Below, in pieces: positions 32,386 to 43,597 of a DNA stretch of 64,000 bases. The stretch spans positions 91,833,478-91,897,477 of the forward strand of contig CM066738.1 in assembly GCA_033961575.1 (NCBI GenBank). Direction: 5' to 3'. Below the pieces are notes generated by a model. It saw nothing but the letters and a program-made list of their open reading frames with translations. It made no database searches and was not told where the DNA came from. Numbering within the stretch: position 1 is the first letter of the stretch; every line of letters begins with the position of its first letter. Both the position numbers and the translations under genes were made by a program. The DNA comes from Aselliscus stoliczkanus (lineage: Eukaryota > Chordata > Mammalia > Chiroptera > Hipposideridae).

Positions 32386-33010
32386 TAATTGGATGATAAT
32401 GCCATATAAGTAGAGGAGTGAGAAAGTGACTACATATAAAATCAGCTTCACCAATGATGGCTTAGTACTGAATTCAAACAGTATTTAACCATGTTTTAAA
32501 ATCACACAATTTGGGGGAAATGTTGATTCTTTAAAAAGTCAATCTTTAAAGGGCCATAAAATCTATTTTAATCTCTACAACTAATTACAAGGAAGTATAA
32601 ATCAATAAACTTTGCTAAATGGTCTAAAATATAATAAAGAAAGCCATCATTAACAATCATCCAGGAAGCCACTGTCCTTAGTAGTGAGATGATGTAAAAA
32701 TTGGATGAGAAGAACGAATTTTATTATTTGTAAACTTCAAACATTAACAATGTTTTCAGGAAAATTCTTAATATAGTACAGAGTCATGGCTTTTCACAAT
32801 GATTGCTTCCTTGGTGTAACTTGAGTTTATTACTTCTAAATTATATGTATATTACATGTGGTATGGAAATAAGTGGCCATTTGCAGAGCGCTGTTCTCTG
32901 CTGTTAGTGTTTTGCAGATCCTTTCTCAGTTCAAAACCAGCTCTCTTTCCATTCTTCCTCCTAATGCTGCAACACTGTTTCAGAGCCCAAATCAAGAATG
33001 GAGTCAAGGG

Positions 33011-33148
33011 GGGCCGGCCGAGTGGCGTGGTGGTTAAGCGCTGGCTTGGAATGCCAGCGGCCCCGGTTCAGGTCCCACATATGAGGGACAGTGACACTGC
33101 CCTCAAAAAAAAAAAAAAAAGAAAGAAAGAAAGAAAGAGAAAAGACAC
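33011..33148 (+). mobile_element. Short tRNA-derived SINE, first of an adjacent pair
   Basis: The head is GGCCGGCCGAGTGGCGTGGT, followed by an A16 run and a GAAA-rich tail. The upstream flank is AATGGAGTCAAGGG. Confidence 0.92.
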
Positions 33149-33156
33149 TCGCCCTT

Positions 33157-33275
33157 TGGGCCAGCTGAGTGGTGCATTGGTTAAGCGCTGGCTTGGGACT
33201 CCAGCAGCCCCTGTTTGGATCCCACATATGAGGTCCAGTGACACTACCCTAAAAAAAAAAAAAAAAAAAAAAAAG
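33157..33275 (+). mobile_element. Short tRNA-derived SINE, second of an adjacent pair
   Basis: The diverged head is GGCCAGCTGAGTGGTGCATT, with an A-rich tail. The downstream flank ACTGGAGTCAAGGG repeats the flank upstream of the first copy. Confidence 0.9.
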
Positions 33276-33449
33276 ACTGGAGTCAAGGGATGAAAATAAA
33301 TCTCACCTCTATTTGAAAAAAAAAACAACAAAAACTTGTGTCAAAGTGCTAGGTTCTTATTTTTCCAACAAATGGCAGAGACAAAAGAACGCCAATGTAA
33401 AAACTTAGAAATAAATCATTTAAGTCCAAAAAAAGGATTGGAGTCAAAG

Positions 33450-33906
33450 GGCTGGCCGAGTGGCTCAGTTGGTTAAGAGTTGGCTTAGAGTGCGTGCTCT
33501 GAGCAACAGGGCCATCGGTTTGATTCCCAGCGCCCTAGCTGAGCTGCAGCTGAGCTGCCAACAGGTGGCAGGATGGCTCAGCTGGTGTAACAACAAGATT
33601 GCCTGTTCAATGGTGGGCTATGCCCACTTGTAACTAAATATTGAACTCGCCAGTGGATAGGGCATGCGCTCTTAACAACAAGGCTGCCAGGTTCGACTCT
33701 CTCATGAGATGGTCCGCAACTAAGATTGAACAGCACCTGGAGCTTAGAGGCCACAAACTGCCTAAGGGAAGCCAGGTGGCGACTGGCGCCCTCTACAATG
33801 ACTCCACAACGAAGACTGAAGAACAACAACTTGGCTGGTTCCTTCCCCACAATTCTCCAACACTGTTCCCCTCCCCCAGTTCCCCAATAAAATCTTTTAA
33901 AAAAAA
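33450..33906 (+). mobile_element. Long composite SINE
   Basis: A GGCTGGCCGAGTGGCTCAG head is followed by further tRNA-like modules and the shared tail AGTTCCCCAATAAAATCTTT. The flanking duplication is GATTGGAGTCAA / GATTGGCGTCAA. Confidence 0.9.
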
Positions 33907-36900
33907 GATTGGCGTCAAGCTGCATTTAGGAAGCCTTAGTTCTCTTCTCCCTGCCCAGTGTGGTAGTTACTGGCCCAAGTCTGAAAGTCCCAGGGCAGTC
34001 ACCTGACTTCCCAAGCTTACCTGGCTGCCCTCTGACTAGGACAGCCAATGCCTACCTGGGTTCCTAAGCCATATTGCTCTCACCTTGGCACATCCCTGAG
34101 GCCAGGATTGGGCTTGCTTCTTACCACTCTATTTATTCTCAGTGTTGTGTTTTCCCGAGGTTGGAACCTGCCCGTGAATGCCGAGTGTGCCACAGGATCA
34201 TGGATAATGATGATTGACAACCTCCTGCTCCTGACCTTATCTGTACTGCTGAGCTCTATTCCCTGTGGGGTCCGGGCTACACACCTGGTTGCAGCTTTGC
34301 AAGAGCCTCTGAGGCCTCTTGGACAGTGTGACTTTCCAAACTAACTCCTGTCCTACCCTAGGGAGCAGATCAAGTTCAGGTCCAGTCCTTTGCCCCATCT
34401 TCACCTGTCTGTAATGCAATGGAGGCTATGAGAGATATTATCGCTGGCTCAGCTGTGATGGTGAGACCAAGAGATTGAGCAGGAAAAGCTTGCCATGACA
34501 GTGAGAACTGGATTTTAGGCTTGACTCTGCAACTAACTATCCTTCATATCCACTGACCTCCCTTAACTAAATCAAAGGGCTAATGAGAACATAAAATGAC
34601 ATAAAGAGCATAATTATACATTGGAAAGTTATCACACAAATTGTTACACTGCAGGCTGATCAGAGCCCCGAAATACAGAAAGGGTTTTGTAACCATCAGA
34701 GTTAACAGAAAACCTAAAATAACAGTGGTATCTAAAATAGCAAAAATAGAACCTCGTTTCCCTCTAACACAAGAATTTGGAAGTGGGCAGTCCAGAGTTG
34801 AAATGGTTGTTCAGTGGTCAGGGACCCATGCTACCATCCACTTTCAGTGCCATACTAGCATTTGGCTCCTATCTTCCATTACCTCACGGCCCAAGATGGC
34901 TTCTGGGTCTCATGTACATTACAGACATCCAGTAAGAGGGAAGTGAAAGAGAAAAGAGAAACACTGCCCAACAAAGTCAAGCTCTTTCTAAGTGACCTTC
35001 CTAAAAGTTCCACATATTTCCACCTACATCTCATTAACCAGAATATAGTTACATGGCCGCATCTAACTACAAGCAAGCCTGGGAAATGTAGTCTTTTATT
35101 TAGGTGTACTGCCACCTGAGAATGGATACTGTTGGGCATCAACTAGCAATTTGCCACATATGGCCATCTAAAACCAAATGACATGTCAGCATTCTTGGAG
35201 AGAGTGTTTCAAGTGATAGCAGTGAAATGATCTTCTCTTGTGATTAGCTCAAATGAAACAAATGAGTCCACTCACTCGTTCAACTGAAATAGTATTGTGG
35301 TGAGTTGAAACGCACATCCCCTGCCCTCATAAAGTTTATAGTGTGTACCTTCCCACAAAAGGAAGAGGGTGTAATTACAAACCGTGGTGTGTGTTGTCTG
35401 TAAGATGGTCAGACTTGAACTTAATGTGTTCAACTCTATAGACAGAGACAAAGGAGCTCTCTTCATCGGGCCTGGAGTCAGCTGGCAGTGTCCCATTAAA
35501 TGATGTGATTATGCATCCTTAGCTTGCCAATGGTGTTCCCCTTCTCTGACCTTCTCACTGCTGACAAAGGCTATCTTAACTCTTAGACTTAAATGAAAGA
35601 GTTCCTATCTGCTTGATCATATTCCCTGAAGCTAGGAGAGAGTTCTCCCTCTGTGTTTCACAGACCTGAGGCTACACTCATTGCTCAAACTAAGGATATT
35701 GGGATGTGATGTCCCACTCTCCTTGCCTGTGGCAAATACATGAACAATTACTCGAGGCATTCTGAGGATCAAAAACATCAATCTGAAATGCCTTGTCTGT
35801 CCATCCAGGAAATGCTTTTATTGGTTAGGCTGGGATTTCTGCTTTGATTTGCTATAGCCCTTTCTGATCTCATAATTTCATTTGGAGTTAGAGAATTTTA
35901 TTTACATCACTCATATTCTTCATTAGCTAATGTTTGGGTTCACCTTGGAATTTTGACATGATAAAATAGTCAAAGGAAAGAGCACAACGTTTTTCTGCTG
36001 TCATTTTGTGGAGCCAAGAATTATTCATCCTTCTGAAGAGTAGCTTTATTTTTAGCCCCATGCAACACTTTAGATGGATGTTCTGTCTGTTTCCACAAGG
36101 CAGCTCAGATCACCCAACCCCACCCAGTTACAGGGATAAATTCTTTTTGTTACAACTTAGAAGCATCAAGCATTGCTAGAATAGGCAAGAGATATTCACT
36201 CTCCTTGATGAGAAAATATAAGGGTTAAATGAACTTTCCATATCATATGTTGGATTTCCTTGACTCTTTTTCTCTGAAGCTTTTGAGTTTTGGTGTATAA
36301 CTTCACGGGTACATAGAGGACTGTTAAGCTTTAGTGTTTGTAAGGAATAGACTCAGTTTGAAAAAAAAAACAAAACTCGAATTATGGGGAAACTGTAAGA
36401 CTGCCAGAATAAGGTTAACAGGAGTCTCCCAGAGCTCAGGGAAAGATGTGCAACTGGGCTCTTATGGGTCCTGGAATTCAGGTGGAGAACTGAAGGAACC
36501 AATGTATTTTCAGCATTCTCAGTCACAGACACCAGATGTCCTCCACTCTGAGCTTGGCTGTTAGCTCAATTCAGAGCTATGCCACGGTTGATAACTCCAG
36601 GCTCTCAGACATACTTGTCAAGTTATCTGTTTCTTATTTCCCTTTTGCTACAAGATCATTTGCTGATCTTAGCACTATTAACCCTGAGCCATTTAAAGTT
36701 GCAATCGGAAGAAAAGAACGACACTTCAGATTTGTGTACCCTGCCAGTCGAAGCAGCTCCAGGACAAAGACCTTAAATTCATCTGCCAATCTGTTCATTC
36801 TCCTTCAGGAATCCCTGGCCTCGCTGCTGCCCCTGCTGAGTTTGCACTGGGCTCTGCAGAAAATGACCTCTGCTGTCCCCTGGTGGCTGGTCACGAAGCC

Positions 36901-37939
36901 AGGTTTGTGTCCTCCCAGAAAAATTTTCTGTCACCTCTGGTATGAATTGGCCTGAAGTACGAAGCTAGGTTTCCATTCCTATGTGAAATTTAAAGAGTAC
37001 ATGGGGGAAAAAAATCCTCCATCAACTCGACTGCCCAGTTACCCCCTAAGCACAGTTGTCAGTTTCAGAAACATTGTGCCATGTCTAAAGGGCCGTGTGA
37101 GCACCATGCTCAGACCCAGGTCCCTCTTGGAAGAACACCTCAAACAGAATATCCTGCCCTCCATGGTCAGTTGCAACCTTTTCAGATTATTTTTTGCTAG
37201 TGGTCTTTGGGAACTTGTCCTTAGACTCCAGAACTTGGTTTACATCCCTTCTCTGCCCCGGCTTCCCATCTTCCATGGGCTAGGGAGCAAATCACAGTGA
37301 GTTATCCTTCCTTTGATTTCTTAATGTGATGCTAAGGATAAGAAAATTTATCTCAAGGGTAAATTGTGAGCTTTCTTGGATAGTTCATAACAATGAAGAA
37401 GGTGTGGAAAAGTATCAAATATCATGGTGCTGAGAGATGCCATTAGTGAGATGTCCCTTTGGTTAGGATGGTCCTTGGCAACCTCAGAGTAGAAGGTCAT
37501 TTACAGTAGACTCTATGCCTTCGGAATCCTGGCCCAAAAGGCATCACAATTTGGGCCCTTCTATCTATCTGAAAAGCAGAGATGCTGGAAGGCAGAATTT
37601 TTGGCATAAAATGATCTCATGGATTTTGAAGCAGTATTATAGGAAGGAAGAAAGCACAATATGTACTTCATTGCCAAGACTGTTGGAAGACCTAGCAGGA
37701 ATTTAGAAAATCTCATTAACTTTTGACGATCCTAACGTGATAGGAGGACTCCAGCTTCTGACAATGGCCAAAGGCTCATCTAGACTCTAATAATCATTTT
37801 GGAAATGAAAGAATTTTGTTTTCAAAAATAATTTATTCAAATATTTTATGCCAAAATAATTCTAAAAAGTATTCATTTCTATTAGTTGACCGCAAGCAAG
37901 TGTGCATTTGACTACATGAACACAACCATTACTCATAGT

Positions 37940-38661
37940 TTTTTTTTATTATAGACTTTTTTTTTATCCACAGGAATGTTAAAGAAACTACAACAGAGTT
38001 AAATACCATTTTTGATAACATGATTATATTCTTAATTACACTCATTATTAAACTGTAAAATATTTCCAGAGGAATACAATCTTCATTCATACAGCAGGCA
38101 AAGTACCAGAGAGGAGTGGGCCACGGGTACGTCTGTCCAGTTTGCTATGAAAAGCAGGTCTACATGGCTGATGCCATCCTCACGGCTGAAACGTGATTTC
38201 CCCACTCCTAGGACAGGTCTTGTGTTTTCTTTCCACCAAGAATCACCTCTTCCAAAGTAAAAGACAATCTTTAGGGCTGCCCTCTCCAAGTGGGCAGCAC
38301 TGAGATCCCTTGGAACCGTTCATAAATTTCCCACCCCGGTTGACCAACTGCACTCCCAATGCTCTGGGTTTAGTTGGCCTTGAAAAACACAAAGACTCAA
38401 ACTTTGGTTCCACCAAAAGATGCGACAAGCATGGACTGCTCTGGTTGGCCCCCCCTCCCCCCACTAATGAATGGCCGCTACAGTCTATTTTACATGGTTG
38501 TCCATGCGGCTTTGAGGTCACTTGTCCTTGGGTTCTCCTGAACCTGATTTTGTTTTTTGATTCCCAAGCCCTTTCAGTCTCAGTCTTTATGTGGGTCAGA
38601 AGTGCTCAGTGGCAGGCTGTATCTTACAAGAGAACAAGAGTAAGTAGTTCTGTGCACCTGG
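37940..38661 (-). other. Candidate alternative terminal exon and 3'UTR of SKOR2
   Basis: On the minus strand a strong acceptor (T-rich tract then CTTATCCCAG) precedes base 38661. Joined in phase 0 to the 51313-51380 exon it would read VHRTTYSCSLVRYSLP and eight more residues before a stop. The next 700 nt is free of recognised repeats and more GC-rich than its surroundings, and it ends near a minus-strand AATAAA at 37950-37945. It could also be a separate non-coding RNA exon or a conserved non-coding block. No transcript evidence is available. Confidence 0.35.
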
Positions 38662-39289
38662 GATAAGACAAAAAAAGCACAGAATGACAACCTCAGCGTG
38701 ATATAATCAGATAATCTAAATACATTTAAAGTAATATTTAGTATATCCTTAAGAGAAGCCATTTGAAGTACAGTTTGGACAAAAGCTTTTCAACAGTGAC
38801 CATGCAATCATCTTCCTTTTTACACATATTTGCCTACCTTAGGTTATGCATCTCCACTGACATTGGGCCAAAGTAGAACTAAGTCAGAGTGTGATGGTTT
38901 TCTATGCCTTCTTTACAGTAAAGCCACTTTTGGGGGTAGTTCTAATTGTTGCAGCGCAAACATTAAGATAGCCTGTGGTGAAAGGGGCAGACAAAATGTC
39001 ATGCTCCTGCTGGCTTTGGCTGAACAGCCCAGATTACATCTATTTCTCTGGTCCTGGGGTGTTAGGACAACTGTAGAAGTAGCACTGAAAGTTCTGTGAT
39101 TCAACATCAACAAAACCCTTGGATTGGTTATTAACTGCATACTATTAACTGGTATTAGAAAATGTGAATTAGGCCACAATTTCAGGCTATAAAACAGAGA
39201 AGAGCAAATGAAGTATGGGCCGTGAATCCTGCCAGCCCTTGCCAGGAGTGGGACCACAGACAGCTTACTCATCTCTATGCCATTTCAGT

Positions 39290-39400
39290 TTTCTCAGCAG
39301 AAGAATGGTGAAAGTAGCAGTACTTCTCTCCATGGGTTGTTTTGAAGATTAAACAAGATAATCAACATAAAGTGCTTAGAACAGTGGGCGCACACATTGT
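39290..39400 (+). repeat. Probable MIR 3' half
   Basis: CATGGGTTGTTTTGAAGATT and AAAGTGCTTAGAACAGTGG match the second half of MIR. Confidence 0.55.
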
Positions 39401-40004
39401 CATTCACAATGGAGACCCTTGAAAGAACCTGGTCCTCTTATGTCTGACTGCAGATGAGAGAAATGGATACACCATTCACCATCTTTATCTTTGATCTACA
39501 CAAAAGGAAGTCACAGGATGTTCAACTGCAATCCCTCTACATCCTTCTAAGACCTTTTCTTTGTTGTTATTTTTGTACAAATTATTCTAGAAGTCAAATA
39601 AAAATAACAAGAGTTTACCAAAAAAGTAGATATTGTTAGCATAGGGGAGGAAAGTCATATTTTCAAACTCTCCAGAAGGATGCAAAGCAGCAATTAGGGA
39701 TGCGGAAAATGCGGACATAAGGCAAATGCAGGTGGGTCTGCCCTAGAGTGTTATGTGGTCTTGAGCAGACTTTAATTAAAGCAGCCCCTGCGTGGGAAAG
39801 GAGAGGGACTATGGCAAAAGATTGGCATGCAAGAGTCCACATTTTAAAGCTGGTAGAGATTTTGATCAGGTTTGGCTATCCACATGTTATAGATAAGCAT
39901 AAGACTCAGAGAGATTAAATGATGACATAGGGAGGTAGTATCATATTTAGAAGCTAGACTTCCTTAAAACCAGCCTAGTGATTCCAGTAAGACAGAGAAG
40001 TAGC

Positions 40005-40215
40005 TTTAGAGCCAAACAGACCTGGATTGAATCCTGGCTTTGTCACATATAGCTGAGTGACCTCTCTGAGCCTCAGTGTTCTCATGTATGAATGAGGGAT
40101 ATAATAGGATCTCCTTTATAGAATTATAAGGATCAAAAGAGAGAATGTGGCAAAGAATTTAGTGTACTATCTGGCATAGTTAGTGCTCAGTAAATGATCG
40201 TTATTATCATTTCCA
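40005..40215 (+). repeat. MIR SINE
   Basis: CAGACCTGGATTGAATCCTG, TGACCTCTCTGAGCCTCAG and AGTGCTCAGTAAATGATCG match MIR end to end. Confidence 0.85.
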
Positions 40216-41579
40216 GCTCGGTCTATGAGTTTCTGTGTGACTACGAATGAGCTATTTCCTGTGATTCACTTTCCATGGATATACAATGATTGAGTTGTCT
40301 GTGAAAGACATATAGGTGTTTCAACCAGGTACACGGACGACATTTGAATAATGCTAAATGGTGCTTGTAAGAAAAAAAGAATGTAAAGTAAGAATTAAAT
40401 CAGTGTTAACATCATGGCGGTTTTATTTGGGGTGCAGATTTTACACAGACTGCACTGGGGTGTAGAAACTACCAAGGTAAGAAAGACCATCAGGAATAAT
40501 TCTGGTGTTAAAAGTGGTCCCAGGTGAGAGAAGAATACAAAATTTTAAAATATTTTTCAAATAATTTCCATTGCACACATGAGCTCACAATGAAACAAAT
40601 ACACAGAGCAGTAGAATGTCTACTCTACTAGGATTTGTTTTAGGAGGTAGTTTGAGGATAAATAAACCACACTTTACACAGCTGGTAGCCAAACAAATGG
40701 AATTCATTGCCCCAAAGGGGACTATGCCTAGGTTGAAGAAAGGTTTAGATAAATCCATGGGTAATGGATCTTTAAGGAATCATCAAGGGAAAGTTGAGTA
40801 TTCAGCATATATGCCTACATTTTGAGGTTGGTATCATTAAGAACAATTTGGTTTTTCTAATGGAATTACACAGTTAGTAATCTGGTCTGAGTGGACCTTT
40901 ATTTTGACTCAACATGGAATTTCTTACGTCCTAATGTAGGACAAAAAAGATTTGTAGAGCAGTGATATGTAGCGGTACTTGCTCAGCTTATTAAGTGGAT
41001 TGCCTGTGGTTTTGAAAAGCTTCCTCCTCTTAACAGTCATATTGGAATCCACTGGGTGGCAAGAATACAGCATACTACCTTAAGGGTCACTCTTGCATAA
41101 GATATTAATGCACCAGTCCCTAATTTGGAAACCTGTGGTCACTCAGCAAGACAGAATTTGTCTCTCTCCCTTGGTGTAATGATTTTTATTTTGTAATCTC
41201 TCTTGGGGTAATTCCTCGCAGGCTTGGCATGTTGAGAATCAAATACTGCCTCTAACAATATGGTCGTGATTCTCTGCTTGGCTGATTTAGCTCAGCATTT
41301 AAGTAACCACTAATCTTCTGAAAGCACCAGGGTCTACTTAGAGAAATCCCTGTTGTCTGCGAGGATGGAAACAAAATCAGCATGGAGGAAGCATTAGTTA
41401 CTCAACACAAATCAATCTTTTTTTTCCCACCTAGCTGTATGCTATGTAACCATGAGAGGCGTGGTTTCTGTGCAGTAAATCTTCATTTTGTAGGTGTAAG
41501 CGCCGCTTGTGTCTGACAAACAAGGAAGGATGATGAGTTGGGGAAGTGGAAGGAGTAAAAAGAGTGTTTACTGAAGTTC

Positions 41580-41890
41580 CTAAGTATAAATCAAACCATA
41601 TTCTAATGGATACATCTCACAAATATGGAGTAAAAGAAGGCAGATAAAAGAGAAAATACTATACAATGTGCTTACTAAAGTTTAGAAGCAGGCAAAACTA
41701 ATCTTTATTGGGGGTGGGGGAGTAACTGGGCAGGGATACAAGGTGGCTATCTGGGTGCTGGAAATCTGAGTTCAGCTGGTGAAAATCCACCGAGTTTTAA
41801 TTTGTAGACTTCATGATTTGTATGACTTATATGACTTCATCATTTGTAGACTTTGCTGAATTTGTCACACTTCAATAAAAGGTTCTAAAC
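41580..41890 (+). repeat. L1 3' end
   Basis: A sequence ending CACACTTCAATAAAAGGTTC after a GGGGGTGGGGGAGTAACTGG tract resembles an old L1 3' UTR. Confidence 0.5.
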
Positions 41891-43534
41891 AAAAACATCC
41901 TAATATATTCTCTTGGATTTGAAAGAAAATTAGTTTGACACTTCGGGTTTATTAGCATTAATTTGGATGAGTCTTGCCTTGATTACCTTGATATTCTGAG
42001 TTAAGATTTACTGGAGTGTGAATGTTGTAAAATGATTCATTTCACACTGCTGGTACAAACCTCTCTACTATAATGAGAAACTGCCCAAAGTCAACTTCAG
42101 ACTTAAGAAAAATACTTACATCTACAGAATGGAGCCAAACTCACAGGCCCATTTGCATATGGCTTTATGGAGATGGAAACAAAATAATTTATTATTTGAC
42201 CATCTCTGCTGCAGAAACATCTGCTCACAGCAGACAGGAAGTGCATTCATTAGGAGCAAGTAGGCACGGGATCTAAAGTCAGCAGCCCTAGAATCTCTTC
42301 CTGGGTTTGCAACACAGACATAAAACATCCCATTTCTCTCCTCTGAATCTCAGCTCCCTAACCATAAAATAAAGAGAAAGCATATGAATGAGAGTCTGTC
42401 TTGGAAAGAGTTTTGAGCTTCTGATGAAATGTGACATAATTAACGTGATCTAAGACAAATACTAAAGATGATCACTAATAAAGATGCCGGCAAGAAGTAG
42501 GCTTGTCATTTGCACAAGAAGGAGGCTTTTGATATACCTAAGAAAGGCATGAAGGAGAGAAAAGGAACTAAGCGCCTGTATTGTATGGAATTCTTTTTGC
42601 CAATAAATTCTATTGAGTTGAAAGTATGTTCCAGAGGGAAGAAGTGGGAAGAATCATTCTAATGGGAATGGATCCAACTGATAAATGATCACAATCCTAG
42701 TTGGCCATGAACACTTATAAATGCTACCTCTAACATCTGAGTTTTTTCCTGACTTAGCAATTCCAACTGTTAGGTCATCCTAATGTCTTGTTACGGAAAC
42801 TATGAAGTCCTGGTATTTGCATACTTTCAATTCTAATAATTATATATGTCTTTTTCCAAATAATCAGAAAGTTGCTTTTGAAATGTTTAGTTATGTTCCG
42901 AATATAGGCATTGAATTTTGACTGTTTTCTTTTCCTTAGGAGTCCAGAATACTTTTTTCTTTTAAATTGTGGGTATGGGTGTGACCTTGGACCTGGCTTT
43001 AGCTATAGAGAAACTGTTATTGGTTTAGGGAAATAATACACTACTATTCCTAGAACAGAAGTTCTCAAAGGTCTATTTTGCCCCTAATTGTTCATATCAC
43101 CATCTGCCCATAATTCACTCAAAGTCAGGTTTTGGGAAGACTTTTTGGAAGCAAAAGAGAGAGTGAGAAGATGAGACACAATAAGCATGACTGCTGACAC
43201 TTCAGTTTCCTTCAGAGGGGCAGGAATTGGGGTATCAGGTAGAATCAGAAAGAGCAGAAAACCTCAAAACAGAATGAAGTTCACGTCTACAAACTAAATA
43301 GAGAATTTCCTTAGTTTTAGAAAATTTCCATGGAATTTATAAGACCCACTTAGCCGTTCTTCTAGGAAGTCCCATGCCTAGATATAAAAAAGTTCATCAG
43401 TATATGGGCTTAAACACAGGACACAACTTTACCAATCCGTTGGGCTGTTTCCAATACATCAATAAAGAACACGGCCATGCAATAGCAATTCAGAGAGTTA
43501 AGGAAAAATCTCTTTCCTCTGGTGAACTCACCTT

Positions 43535-43597
43535 TTAGCTTTTGCTGAGATGGGCACCAAGCTTTTCTTTCCTGATCAAGCTTGCTGCATAGGGGAT
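43535..43597 (-). CDS. SKOR2: SKOR2 terminal coding exon with stop
   Basis: The acceptor CTTACAG precedes 43597. The exon reads 20 codons starting IPYAASLIRK and ending LSKS, then TAA at 43537-43535. Phase 0 entry matches the previous exon. The tail is strongly basic. I could not place the 3'UTR end: no convincing poly(A) signal follows closely, and one minus-strand AATAAA lies far away at about 41709-41704. Confidence 0.92.
   Translation of the reverse strand: MPYAASLIRKEKLGAHLSKS

Larger units (their letters stand above)
22520..37939. other. Intergenic region between IER3IP1 and SKOR2
   Basis: No gene recognised. Named pieces are SINEs, L2, MaLR LTRs, HAL1/L1 sequence, a MIR and a three-SINE cluster, listed separately. 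The spans 23620-25530, 26400-28550, 30180-30840, 31020-32160, 32390-32990 and 33920-37940 hold no repeat or gene I can assign with confidence. Confidence 0.55.
38662..43534. other. Region between the two candidate SKOR2 3' ends
   Basis: It contains MIR copies near 39290-39400 and 40005-40215 and an L1 3' end at 41580-41890. The rest, including 41900-43530, shows nothing I can name. Part of it may be SKOR2 3'UTR. Confidence 0.5.

Noticed and set aside
32856..33331. Open frames on both strands over the SINE pair
   Set aside because: The coding is SINE and poly(A) sequence (poly-Lys or poly-Phe runs).
34048..34344. 98-codon plus-strand open frame with hydrophobic segments
   Set aside because: No family resemblance; hydrophobic runs follow from T-rich DNA.
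36536..36955. 139-codon plus-strand open frame
   Set aside because: No recognisable domain or splice context and no link to neighbouring genes; length is within chance for 64 kb.
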